DNA of 64,000 nucleotides from contig CAWBAO010000003.1 of NCBI GenBank assembly GCA_963786945.1, positions 620,001-684,000 of the forward strand, given 5' to 3'. Positions 10,183 through 17,852 of this stretch are shown here, piece by piece (position 1 is the stretch's first letter; each line of letters begins with the position of its first letter). The notes under the pieces are model-generated. The model was not told the origin of the DNA and made no database searches. It worked only from the letters and a program-made list of their open reading frames with translations. The position numbers were made by a program, and so were the translations under genes. The DNA comes from JADKCZ01 sp963786945 (GTDB lineage: Bacteria > Myxococcota > Myxococcia > Myxococcales > Anaeromyxobacteraceae).

Positions 10183-11982
10183 CTACCGGCGCCCCTGGCC
10201 CCGCCGCCCCTCCACCGCACGCAGCTCGCGCCCGGCCTCGGGGTGGCGCGGGTTGGCCGCCAGGGCGGCCCGGAACTGCCGCTCCGCCTCCCCGTCGTTC
10301 CCCTCCTCGCGCGCCACCAGGCCCGCCACGTAGTGGACCTGGTCGTTGCCCCTGGTGGCCAGCGCCGCGTCGATGATGGCGCGGGCGCGAGCCAGGTCCT
10401 TGCCGGCGGCCACCACCAGGTAGCTGGCCGCCAGCGCCGCCTGGTACTCGGGGCGCGGATCCGCCCGGATGGCCGACTCGAGGAAGCCCCGGGCCCGCGC
10501 GTAGTCGCGCGTCCGCATGCAGGCCTCGCCCTTCTGGAAGTCGACCTTCGCCGACTCGGCCCGCTGCGGGCTGCCCACCCCGCCGCTCCGGAGCGCCGCG
10601 AGGTGCTCGGCCCGGCGCTTGTCGTCGGAGAGCGCCTGGTAGGCCTCGTTCACCGCCGTGAAGAAGAGGCGCACCGTGTCCTGCAGGTCGGCCATGGCCG
10701 GCCCGGCGAAGAGGTCGGGGTGGAACTGGCGGGCCAGCGACAGGAAGGCCGCCTTCACGTCCTCGCGCCCGGCGGTCTCCGGCAGGCCGAGCCGGGCGAA
10801 GTAGCTGCCCTCGCTGGCGCGCGGCGCGATCTCCCGCAGCGCCCGCCGGAGCGCGGCGTCGGCCGGAGCGATGGCGGTGCCACCCGGTCCGCGGCCCGCC
10901 GATCCGGGCACCGGCGTGGCGGCCGGCGCCTCCGGGGCGCGGTTGAAGGGCCCGACCCCCATGTTCTGCACGGCCTTGGCCAGCAGGCGCTGACGCCGGG
11001 CGCGCGCCTCGGCGGGATCGCTGCGCTTGAGCGGGATGGCCGGCGAGCCCGGCGACGCCGAGCCGGCCGGGGCCGGGGTCGGCACCGGGGACGGCGTCCG
11101 CACGGGGACCGGGGTCGCGGTGGCCGCCGGGGTCGGCGGCGGCGAACGCGGCGGCGCGCTCGCCGGCCCGGTCACGCCCGGCCGGTCGAGCCGAACCGAG
11201 TCGGCGGCCACGCCGGCCAGCGTCGTCCCCGGGCTGGTGTCGCCGGTGGGGCGGGGCGACTCCGAGGAGGGCACCGCCAGCCCCAGCAGGAGCAGGCCGG
11301 CGAGCATGGCGCGGGCCCGCTCCGGCCCCACGCCCGCCTCGGCGCCGAAGAAGAACTCCAGGGAGACCGGGTGGGCCAGGCGGGCCACCAGCTGCCGCTC
11401 GGCGCGGTCCCAGCCGAAGCCGGGGGCCACCTCGCCATACCCGGAGGCGAGCCGCACGCCGCCCAGCGCCACCGGCCGCAGCGCCGAGGTCACCAGCTCG
11501 CGGGCCTGGGGCCGCTCCAGCGCGTCGATGATGGTCCGCAGCGGCGAGATGCGCAGGCCCCGCGTCCACTCCGGCACCGGCTGGCCCGGGTCGAAGGAGA
11601 AGCGCCCCTCGCCGAGCGCGGCGATGGCGGCCACGTAGCCGGTCTGCTGCTGGGAGAGCGCCTCCTCGACGTCCTGGCGCGAGACCGCCCCCATCTCGAC
11701 CAGCAGCTCGCCCTGCGGCCGCCGGCGCGTGGCCAGCTCGGCCAGGCTGCGGGAGAGGGCGTCGACGTCGATCTTCCCGGCCTGCAGCAGCAGGAGCCCG
11801 AGCGGCCGCAGGCCGGTGGCGACCTGGGCCCCGACCGGCTGGCCCGCGCGGAACCAGAGGCGCGAGGTCCCGCCGCCGTGCTGCACCTCGAGCACGCCGT
11901 CGGCGCGCCGGTTGAGCAGGTCGAGCAGGATCGCGGCCAGCGGGGTGCGGGAGAGGTCGCCGGGCTGATCGAGGAGACCCAT
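10183..11982 (-). CDS. DUF4388 (PATAN) - J-domain - TPR protein
   Basis: A 599-residue protein. Residues ~1-175 are a DUF4388/PATAN region (LSRTPLAAILLDLLNRRADGVLEV, then GELLVEMGAVSRQDVEEALSQQQ). A Pro/Thr/Ala-rich linker follows. Residues ~390-470 form a DnaJ-type J-domain (SYFARLGLPETAGREDVKAAF, with the HPD tripeptide in RQFHPDLF), then TPR-like repeats (DYARARGFLESAIRADP, EEGNDGEAERQFRAAL). An HPD motif implies stimulation of an Hsp70 ATPase. PATAN-J-TPR combinations are typical of myxobacteria, where they are linked to signalling and surface behaviour, but no specific role is assigned. It is upstream of the receiver-PATAN-TPR gene on the same strand, with a 97-base gap. Confidence 0.85.
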   Translation of the reverse strand: MGLLDQPGDLSRTPLAAILLDLLNRRADGVLEVQHGGGTSRLWFRAGQPVGAQVATGLRPLGLLLLQAGKIDVDALSRSLAELATRRRPQGELLVEMGAVSRQDVEEALSQQQTGYVAAIAALGEGRFSFDPGQPVPEWTRGLRISPLRTIIDALERPQARELVTSALRPVALGGVRLASGYGEVAPGFGWDRAERQLVARLAHPVSLEFFFGAEAGVGPERARAMLAGLLLLGLAVPSSESPRPTGDTSPGTTLAGVAADSVRLDRPGVTGPASAPPRSPPPTPAATATPVPVRTPSPVPTPAPAGSASPGSPAIPLKRSDPAEARARRQRLLAKAVQNMGVGPFNRAPEAPAATPVPGSAGRGPGGTAIAPADAALRRALREIAPRASEGSYFARLGLPETAGREDVKAAFLSLARQFHPDLFAGPAMADLQDTVRLFFTAVNEAYQALSDDKRRAEHLAALRSGGVGSPQRAESAKVDFQKGEACMRTRDYARARGFLESAIRADPRPEYQAALAASYLVVAAGKDLARARAIIDAALATRGNDQVHYVAGLVAREEGNDGEAERQFRAALAANPRHPEAGRELRAVEGRRGQGRR

Positions 11983-12003
11983 GGCCGCACATCCTAGCCG
12001 ATC

Positions 12004-12561
12004 CTACCCGGGGATCGCATTCAACGCTGCGTAGACGGCGACGCCGACCGCGACCGCGAGGTTCAGGCTGCGCTGGCCCGGCTGCATGGGGATGGCCACC
12101 TGCCGGTCCGGCCAGGCGGCGAGGAGCGCCGGGGGCAGGCCGCGCTGCTCCTGTCCGAAGACCAGGAAGTCGCCCGGCTGGAAGCGCACCTCGAACAGGC
12201 TCCTGGTGGCGTGGCCGGAGAAGAGGTGGAGCCGCTGGTGCCGGCCGCGCAGCGCGCCGGCCTCGAACCCGGCCCAGTCGCGGTGCACCTCGGGGGCGAG
12301 CGACTCCCAGTAGTCCAGCCCGGCGCGCCGCAGGGCGGCGTCGTCGAGCGAGAAGCCGAGCGGGCCGACGAGGTGGAGCCGGCAGCCGGTGACCGCGCAG
12401 GTGCGGGCCACGTTCCCGGTGTTGGGCGGGATGAGCGGGTTGACCAGCACCACCTGCAGCGGCGGGTCGAGCCGCGGGAGCCGGGGCGCCCCGCCGGGCG
12501 TCGCCGGCAGGTCGGAGGGAGCGGCGGCGTGGGGGACGGGCGCGGGCACGGCGGCCGCCAT
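12004..12561 (-). CDS. trmL: tRNA (cytidine(34)-2'-O)-methyltransferase, TrmL-type SPOUT enzyme
   Basis: SPOUT-class methyltransferase that 2'-O-methylates the wobble base of some leucine tRNAs. Core motifs are VVLVNPLIPPNTGNVARTCAVTG (motif 1), LVFGQEQRGLPPALL (motif 2) and IPMQPGQRSLNLAVAVGVAVYAAL (motif 3, trefoil knot). The core is ~150 residues, the size of TrmL. With ATG 12561 there is a ~35-residue Ala/Pro-rich N-terminal extension, so the true start may be further in; no strong ribosome-binding site decides it. It diverges from the PP2C phosphatase gene. Confidence 0.85.
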   Translation of the reverse strand: MAAAVPAPVPHAAAPSDLPATPGGAPRLPRLDPPLQVVLVNPLIPPNTGNVARTCAVTGCRLHLVGPLGFSLDDAALRRAGLDYWESLAPEVHRDWAGFEAGALRGRHQRLHLFSGHATRSLFEVRFQPGDFLVFGQEQRGLPPALLAAWPDRQVAIPMQPGQRSLNLAVAVGVAVYAALNAIPG

Positions 12562-12667
12562 CGTCGCCGGGGCCCGGCCCGGCGCGCAACCGGCGGCGGG
12601 GGCGCGCGGCCGGCGTTTGACCGGCGCCGGGGGCGCGATTAGTGTCGCCCGACCCGGGGGATTCGGC

Positions 12668-13438
12668 ATGCGCATCACGGTTGCGGGCACCACCGACGTG
12701 GGACGCAAGCGCGCCCACAACGAGGACGCCTTCCTGCTCCTCCCCGAGGAGCAGCTCTACTGCGTGGCCGACGGGATGGGGGGCCACGCCTCCGGCGAGG
12801 TGGCCTCGCGCATCGCCGTGGAGGAGCTGGCCGAGTTCTTCCGGCTGACCGGGCGGGACGAGGAGGCCACCTGGCCCTTCGCCGGGGAGCCGGGCCGGCG
12901 GCTCGACGAGAACCGGCTGCTCACCGGCGTCCGGCTCGCCAACCTGCGCATCCTCGAGCGGGCCGGCACCGACGAGCGGCTGCGCGGCATGGGCACCACG
13001 CTGGTCTGCGCCCACTTCGACAAGGGCGCCGAGTCGGTGATCATCGGGCACGTGGGCGACAGCCGCGCCTACCTGCTGCGGCAGGGGGCCATCCGCCAGC
13101 TCACCGAGGACCACTCGCTCCTCAACGACTACCTGAGGACCCGCCGGCTCACGCCGGAGGAGGTCGAGCACTTCCCCCACAAGAACGTCATCGTCCGGGC
13201 GCTGGGCATGAAGGACCAGGTCGAGGTGGACCTCAAGCGCGAGCCGCTGCGGTCCGGCGACGTGGTGCTGCTCTGCTGCGACGGCCTCTCGGGCATGGTG
13301 CCCGACGAGCGGATCGCCGAGATCGTCCGCCAGCACCAGCGCGACCTCAGGTCGGCCACCCAGGCGCTGGTGGAGGCGGCCAACGCGGCCGGCGGCGTGG
13401 ACAACATCACCTGCGTGCTGGCCCAGCTGCACGACTGA
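12668..13438 (+). CDS. PP2C-family serine/threonine protein phosphatase
   Basis: Metal-dependent phosphatase that reverses Ser/Thr phosphorylation in the cytoplasm. The 256-residue protein has the full PP2C motif set: GRKRAHNEDAFLL, VADGMGGHASGEVAS, GMGTTLV, IIGHVGDSRAYLL, LTEDHSLLNDY, LLCCDGLSGMV and the final VDNITCVLA. All the metal-coordinating aspartates appear to be present. The stand-alone short form resembles PrpC/Stp phosphatases that pair with Hanks-type kinases, but no kinase is encoded nearby. The RDD protein follows 21 bases later on the same strand, so the two may be cotranscribed. Confidence 0.92.
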   Translation: MRITVAGTTDVGRKRAHNEDAFLLLPEEQLYCVADGMGGHASGEVASRIAVEELAEFFRLTGRDEEATWPFAGEPGRRLDENRLLTGVRLANLRILERAGTDERLRGMGTTLVCAHFDKGAESVIIGHVGDSRAYLLRQGAIRQLTEDHSLLNDYLRTRRLTPEEVEHFPHKNVIVRALGMKDQVEVDLKREPLRSGDVVLLCCDGLSGMVPDERIAEIVRQHQRDLRSATQALVEAANAAGGVDNITCVLAQLHD

Positions 13439-13459
13439 GCGGCGATCGAGGAGCGGACC

Positions 13460-14140
13460 ATGGGCGAGGTGGGGTGGTACTACGACGCGGCGGGGCAGCC
13501 GGTCGGGCCGGTCGGGCCGGCGGCGCTGCTCGAGCTGATCCGCTCCGGGCGGCTCGCCCCGGGGACGCGGGTCTGGCGGCCGGGGCTGGCGGGCTGGGCG
13601 CCGTGGGAGACCCTGCCCGACCTCTCGTCGCAGGTGGCGCCGCCGCCGGCCGGCCCGCCACCCCTCGACGCCTTCCCGGCCGGCGCGCCCTGGCCGAAGG
13701 CCCCGGTCGGCGGCCGGGTCATCGCGGCCCTCGTCGACCAGCTGGTCTCCTCCGTCCCGGCCGGGCTGCTGGTGGTCGCCGCGGTCTCCGCCTTCCTCGG
13801 CGACGCCACCGGCTTCGGCGTGCTCCTCGGCCTGCTGGCGTTCGCGGCGGTGACCTGGGCCCTCTTCTACTCCTTCACCAAGGACGGCCGCCCCGGGGGG
13901 CAGAGCATCGGCAAGAAGGCGATGGGGCTGATGGTGGTCCACCTCCAGTCCAACCAGCCCTGCAGCCGGAGCCAGTCGGCGCTCCGCTTCCTGGTGATGT
14001 TCCTGCTCAGCCTGGTCCTGGGTGCCGGCTGGCTGGTCGAGCTGATCGTGCTGCTCATCGAGCCGGGTGGCCGCCGGCTGGGCGACTTCGCCGCCGGGAC
14101 GCAGGTGATCGAGGCCGGCGCCTGGCGTCCGCGCCGCTGA
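13460..14140 (+). CDS. GYF_2 (DUF4339) - RDD family membrane protein
   Basis: A 226-residue protein. The N-terminus has a GYF_2-type domain (WYYDAAGQPVGPVGPAALLELIRSGRLAPGTRVWRPGLAGW), which usually mediates protein contacts. After a Pro-rich linker comes an RDD domain with three or four membrane segments: ALVDQLVSSVPAGLLVVAAV, LLGLLAFAAVTWALFYSF and FLVMFLLSLVLGAGWLVELIVLL. The family motifs GRPGGQSIGKKAMGL and RRLGDFAAGTQVI are present. RDD proteins are implicated in membrane transport or stress but are mostly uncharacterised. It follows the PP2C gene closely. Confidence 0.85.
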   Translation: MGEVGWYYDAAGQPVGPVGPAALLELIRSGRLAPGTRVWRPGLAGWAPWETLPDLSSQVAPPPAGPPPLDAFPAGAPWPKAPVGGRVIAALVDQLVSSVPAGLLVVAAVSAFLGDATGFGVLLGLLAFAAVTWALFYSFTKDGRPGGQSIGKKAMGLMVVHLQSNQPCSRSQSALRFLVMFLLSLVLGAGWLVELIVLLIEPGGRRLGDFAAGTQVIEAGAWRPRR

Positions 14141-14182
14141 GGCGGGCCCGCCGCCCTGGTCCGTCCGGGCCCGGCCACCGGC

Positions 14183-14758
14183 TCACGCCTGCAGCCGCCC
14201 GCGGAGCCAGAGGGCCGCGGCCCACGCCGGCGCGGCCACCTGCAGCGCCCAGCCCAGCCCGGCGAGGGCGCCGCCGATGGCGTGGCACTGCTCCAGCAGC
14301 CCGAGGGCGCGGAGCATGTTCCACCAGTCGTGGCCGCTGGCGTCGGCGCCGAGCAGCGGCAGCGCCCGGGCCTGGGCGTCGGCGGCGTACTGGCCGACGT
14401 TGACGAGGTTGACGCCGAGCCAGGCCACCACCACGGCCAGCGAGGCCGCCTGCCGCCGCCGCCAGAAGGCCACCGCCGCCGCCACCGGGAGCGCCAGCTG
14501 CAGCAGCGTGCCGCCGAGGATGGTGAGGAAGCGCCAGCCGAGGAGGCCGAAGAGCGGGTGGCCGGCCTCGTGGAAGACCAGGTCGGCGCCGTGGATGGCC
14601 GCGGCCAGGAAGCCGTGGGTCCGCTCGGAGCGGAGCAGCAGCGCCACGCCCGCCAGCAGCGCCGCCACCGCCGCGCCGCTCGGCGGCGGGAACGCCGGCA
14701 GCGCCTCGGCCCATCGCCGTGGGTGGCCAGGCGCGGGCCGGGTCGCCTCGGTGGTCAT
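14183..14758 (-). CDS. Small multi-pass membrane protein with HExxH motif
   Basis: A 191-residue protein with about four hydrophobic segments (GAAVAALLAGVALLL, LTILGGTLLQLALPVAAAVAF, LAVVVAWLGVNLVNVGQYAAD, AGLGWALQVAAPAWAAALWL). A HEAGH sequence in LVFHEAGHPLFGLLG fits the HExxH zinc site of membrane metalloproteases. A candidate third ligand is less clear (aspartate in the NVGQYAADAQ region or HDWW). The family is not recognised with certainty; M50-like peptidases usually have a second DG motif, which I do not see. Start ATG 14758 is the first Met after an Arg-rich non-conserved stretch. It is convergent with the RDD gene and diverges from yqgE. Confidence 0.65.
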   Translation of the reverse strand: MTTEATRPAPGHPRRWAEALPAFPPPSGAAVAALLAGVALLLRSERTHGFLAAAIHGADLVFHEAGHPLFGLLGWRFLTILGGTLLQLALPVAAAVAFWRRRQAASLAVVVAWLGVNLVNVGQYAADAQARALPLLGADASGHDWWNMLRALGLLEQCHAIGGALAGLGWALQVAAPAWAAALWLRGRLQA

Positions 14759-14921
14759 GCGCACCACACATATCCCCACCGCCCTCCCCGGCGAAGCTTT
14801 CCGCCGCGGGCCCGGCCAGGCGACGGCACACCCCTCCTCGTGGTGAGCCGACGTCGATTTCGGCGCCGCGCCCCCGCATCGAGGGTTGCGCTCCGCGGCG
14901 CGGCCGGGAAGATATGGGCTC

Positions 14922-15521
14922 GTGGCCCAGACCGCCCCATACGCCTCCGGCCTCGCGCCGGGCCTGCTGGTGGCCTCCCCGACGCTGGGCGATCCCAACT
15001 TCGACGGCTCGGTGGTGCTGATGGCGGAGCACCACGCCGACGGGGCGCTCGGCTTCGTGGTCAACCGCCCCGGCCCCATCGCCGTCGCCGACGTGCTGCG
15101 AGGGCTCGACCCCCAGCTGGCGGCCGACGCCATCCGCAACGGCCGCGCCGACGGCCACGTCATGGAGGGCGGGCCGGTGCAGCCGGACCGCCTGTGGATC
15201 CTCTACCGGCCCGGCGAGGTCCCGGCCGAGGAGGACGCCCTGCGCGTCGGCCGCGACCTCGCGCTGGGCGGGTCGCGCGAGCTGCTCGAGTCGCTGGTCC
15301 GCACGCCGGGCGGCGGCCCGTTCCTGCTGGTGCTGGGCTACGCCGGCTGGGCGCCCATGCAGGTGGAGCAGGAGGTGAACCAGGGCGCCTGGATCCCCAT
15401 GGCCCTCCACGAGGACCTGGTCTTCGACGTGCCCAACGAGGAGCGCTGGGACCAGGCGGTCCGGCGCATCGGGCTGCAGCCGGGGAGCTTCATGGTGGCC
15501 GGAGGCGGCGCCCGGGCCTGA
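14922..15521 (+). CDS. YqgE/AlgH family protein (DUF179)
   Basis: A 199-residue protein with the DUF179 hallmarks: LAPGLLVASPTLGDPNFDGSVVLM, the GALGFVVNRP segment, MEGGPVQPDRLWIL, FLLVLGYAGWAPMQVEQEV and the acidic C-terminal part ERWDQAVRRIG. The family is widespread in proteobacteria and was linked to alginate regulation in Pseudomonas, but its molecular role is unknown. The start is the GTG at 14922, because the preceding in-frame residues do not resemble the family. It sits alone upstream of the hut operon. Confidence 0.9.
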   Translation: MAQTAPYASGLAPGLLVASPTLGDPNFDGSVVLMAEHHADGALGFVVNRPGPIAVADVLRGLDPQLAADAIRNGRADGHVMEGGPVQPDRLWILYRPGEVPAEEDALRVGRDLALGGSRELLESLVRTPGGGPFLLVLGYAGWAPMQVEQEVNQGAWIPMALHEDLVFDVPNEERWDQAVRRIGLQPGSFMVAGGGARA

Positions 15522-15588
15522 GGCCCGGGGCTCGCCCGCCGAGTCCGGCAGGCCCCGGAAGGCCCGCTGAGGCCCCGGATCGGCCTCT

Positions 15589-15598
15589 TGTCTAGACA
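15589..15598. promoter_or_regulatory. Candidate HutC operator upstream of hutH
   Basis: TGTCTAGACA is a perfect 10-base palindrome containing GT-C-TA-G-AC. This matches the GT-N-TA-N-AC pattern described for operators of the HutC branch of GntR regulators. It lies 24 bases before the hutH ATG, and a HutC-type repressor is encoded in the same operon. It fits autorepression of the hut operon relieved by urocanate. Confidence 0.7.
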
Positions 15599-15622
15599 GG
15601 TTGGGCGAGCTAGGCTGGCGCC

Positions 15623-17148
15623 ATGATCCTGTCCCTGGACGGCTCACGCTCGCCCAGCTGCGGGCCCTGGCCCGCGCCCCGCTGCCCCTCGCGCTCGAGC
15701 CGGCGGCGTGGCCGGTCGTGGACGCCGGGGCGGCGGCCGTCGAGGCCATCGTCCGGCGCGGCGAGCCGGCCTACGGGATCAACACCGGCTTCGGGCGCCT
15801 CGCCTCCACCCACATCCCCGACGACCAGCTCGAGCTCCTGCAGCGCAACCTGGTCCTCTCCCACGCCGTCGGCGTGGGCCGGCCCTTCTCGGCGCCGGTG
15901 GTGCGGCTCATCATCGCGCTCAAGGTGGCCAGCCTGGCGCGCGGCCACTCGGGGGTGCGGCGGGTGGTGATCGAGGCGCTGCTCCGCCTGCTCGAGGCCG
16001 ACGTGCTGCCGGCCATCCCGGAGAAGGGCTCGGTGGGAGCCTCGGGCGACCTCGCGCCGCTGGCCCACCTCGCCGCGGTCCTGCTCGGCATCGGCGAGGT
16101 CACGGTCGCCGGCCAGCGGCTGCCGGCCGCCGAGGGGCTGCGACGGGCCGGGCTCGCCCCGCTCACCCTGGCCGCCAAGGAGGGGCTGGCGCTGCTCAAC
16201 GGCACCCAGGCCTCCACGGCGCTGGCCCTGCTGCACCTCTTCGACATCGAGGACCTGCTGCGGACGGCGCTGGTCTCCGGCGCGCTCTCGGTGGACGCCG
16301 CCGCCGGCTCGGTGAAGCCCTTCGACGAGCGCATCCACGCGCTGCGCGGGCAGCCCGGCCAGGTCGAGGTGGCCGCCGCCTACCGGGCGCTGCTGGCCGG
16401 GTCGGAGATCAACGTCAGCCACCGCGACTGCGGCAAGGTCCAGGACCCCTACAGCCTGCGCTGCCAGCCGCAGGTGATGGGGGCCTGCCTCGACCAGGCC
16501 CGCCACGCCGCCGGGGTGCTGCTGCGCGAGGCCAACGGCGTCACCGACAACCCGCTGCTCTTCCCCGACACCCTCGAGGTGCTGTCCGGCGGCAACTTCC
16601 ACGCCGAGCCGGTGGCCTTCGCCGCCGACAACCTGGCGCTGGCGGTGGCCGAGATCGGCGCGCTGGCGGAGCGGCGCATCGCCCTGCTCATCGACGCCAC
16701 GCTCTCCGGCCTGCCGCCGTTCCTGGTGCGGGACGGCGGCGTCAACTCCGGCTTCATGATCGCCCACGTCACCGCGGCCTCGCTGGCCTCGGAGAACAAG
16801 ACCCTGGCCCACCCGGCCTCGGTCGACTCGCTCCCCACCTCCGCCAACCAGGAGGATCACGTCTCCATGGCCACCTTCGCGGCCCGCAAGCTGGGCGACA
16901 TGGCCGAGAACACCGCCGGCATCCTCGCCATCGAGCTGCTGGCCGCGGCCCAGGGCGTCGACCTGCGCGGCCCCAGCGCCACCAGCCCGCGGCTGCGGGC
17001 GGTCATGGCGCTGATCCGCGGGCGGGTGGCCCACTACGACCTCGACCACTACTTCGCCCCCGACATCGCCGCGGTGCAGGAGCTGGTGCAGTCGGCGGCG
17101 GTGGCGGCCCACGCGCCGCTCCACCTGGAATCGCTGGAGCCGCGATGA
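15623..17148 (+). CDS. hutH: Histidine ammonia-lyase, probable frameshift near 15643
   Basis: Deaminates histidine to urocanate, the first hut step. The ~505-residue protein carries the MIO-forming Ala-Ser-Gly triad in GSVGASGDLAPLAHLA, plus YGINTGFGRLAS, NGTQAST, and the C-terminal NSGFMIAHVTAASLASENK and SVDSLPTSANQEDHVSM. The family start expected is a short M-x-L-DG-x-LTLAQLRALA. ATG 15623 gives MILSLDG, but the next residues are in another frame; one missing base near 15641-15645 would join it to TLAQLRALA. Without that correction only a TTG at 15601, abutting the operator, gives an open start. The gene overlaps hutC by four bases. Confidence 0.93.
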
Positions 17149-17840
17149 CGCCCCCCGCCTACCAGCGCATCAAGGCCTGGCTGCTGGCGCGCCTCGAGGC
17201 CGGCGAGTGGCGGGAGGGCGACCGCATCCCCTCCGAGCCGGAGCTGGCCCGCCGCTTCAAGGTGGCGCGCATGACCGTCAACCGGGCGGTGCGTGAGCTG
17301 GCCGCCGCCCACCTGCTGGTCCGCACGCCGGGGAGCGGCACCTTCGTGGCCCCGCCCCGGCACGAGTCGACGCTGGTGGAGATCCGCTCCATCGCCGACG
17401 AGATCCGGCGGCGCGGCGGGGCCCACTCGGCCGAGGTGCGGCGGCTCGACGAGGGGCGGGCCGGGAAGGCCGTGGCCGAGGAGCTGGGCCTCGCCGAGGG
17501 GGAGGCGGTCTTCCACTCCGTGCTGCTGCACCGCGCCGACGGCGTCCCGGTCCAGGTGGAGGAGCGCTGGGTGATCCCGGCCGTGGCCCCCGACTACCTG
17601 GCGCAGGACTTCACCCGCACCACGCCCAGCGACTACCTGATGCGCGTGGCGCCGCTGGCCCGCGTCGACTACCGGATCGAGGCGCGCCAGCCCGCCGACG
17701 CGATCCGCGAGGCGCTGGACCTGGCCGCCGGCGAGCCCTGCCTGCTGCTCCACCGCTGCACCTTCTCGCGCGGCCGCGCCGCCGGGGTCGCCGATCTCTG
17801 GCACCCGGGCAGCCGCTACCGGCTCACCGGCCACCTCTAG
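17145..17840 (+). CDS. hutC: Histidine utilization repressor HutC (GntR family)
   Basis: GntR-family repressor of the hut genes; in this family urocanate acts as the inducer. The 231-residue protein has an N-terminal winged helix (PAYQRIKAWLLARLEAGEWREGDRIPSE, ELARRFKVARMTVNRAVREL, RTPGSGTFVA) and a C-terminal UTRA effector domain (SVLLHRADGVPVQVEERWV, SDYLMRVAPLARVDYRIEA, LLLHRCTFSRG). The ATG at 17145 overlaps the hutH stop, and hutU begins 13 bases after its stop, so the repressor is made from the operon it controls. The operator candidate is at 15589-15598. Confidence 0.93.
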   Translation: MTPPAYQRIKAWLLARLEAGEWREGDRIPSEPELARRFKVARMTVNRAVRELAAAHLLVRTPGSGTFVAPPRHESTLVEIRSIADEIRRRGGAHSAEVRRLDEGRAGKAVAEELGLAEGEAVFHSVLLHRADGVPVQVEERWVIPAVAPDYLAQDFTRTTPSDYLMRVAPLARVDYRIEARQPADAIREALDLAAGEPCLLLHRCTFSRGRAAGVADLWHPGSRYRLTGHL

Positions 17841-17852
17841 GGGGGCACCGAC

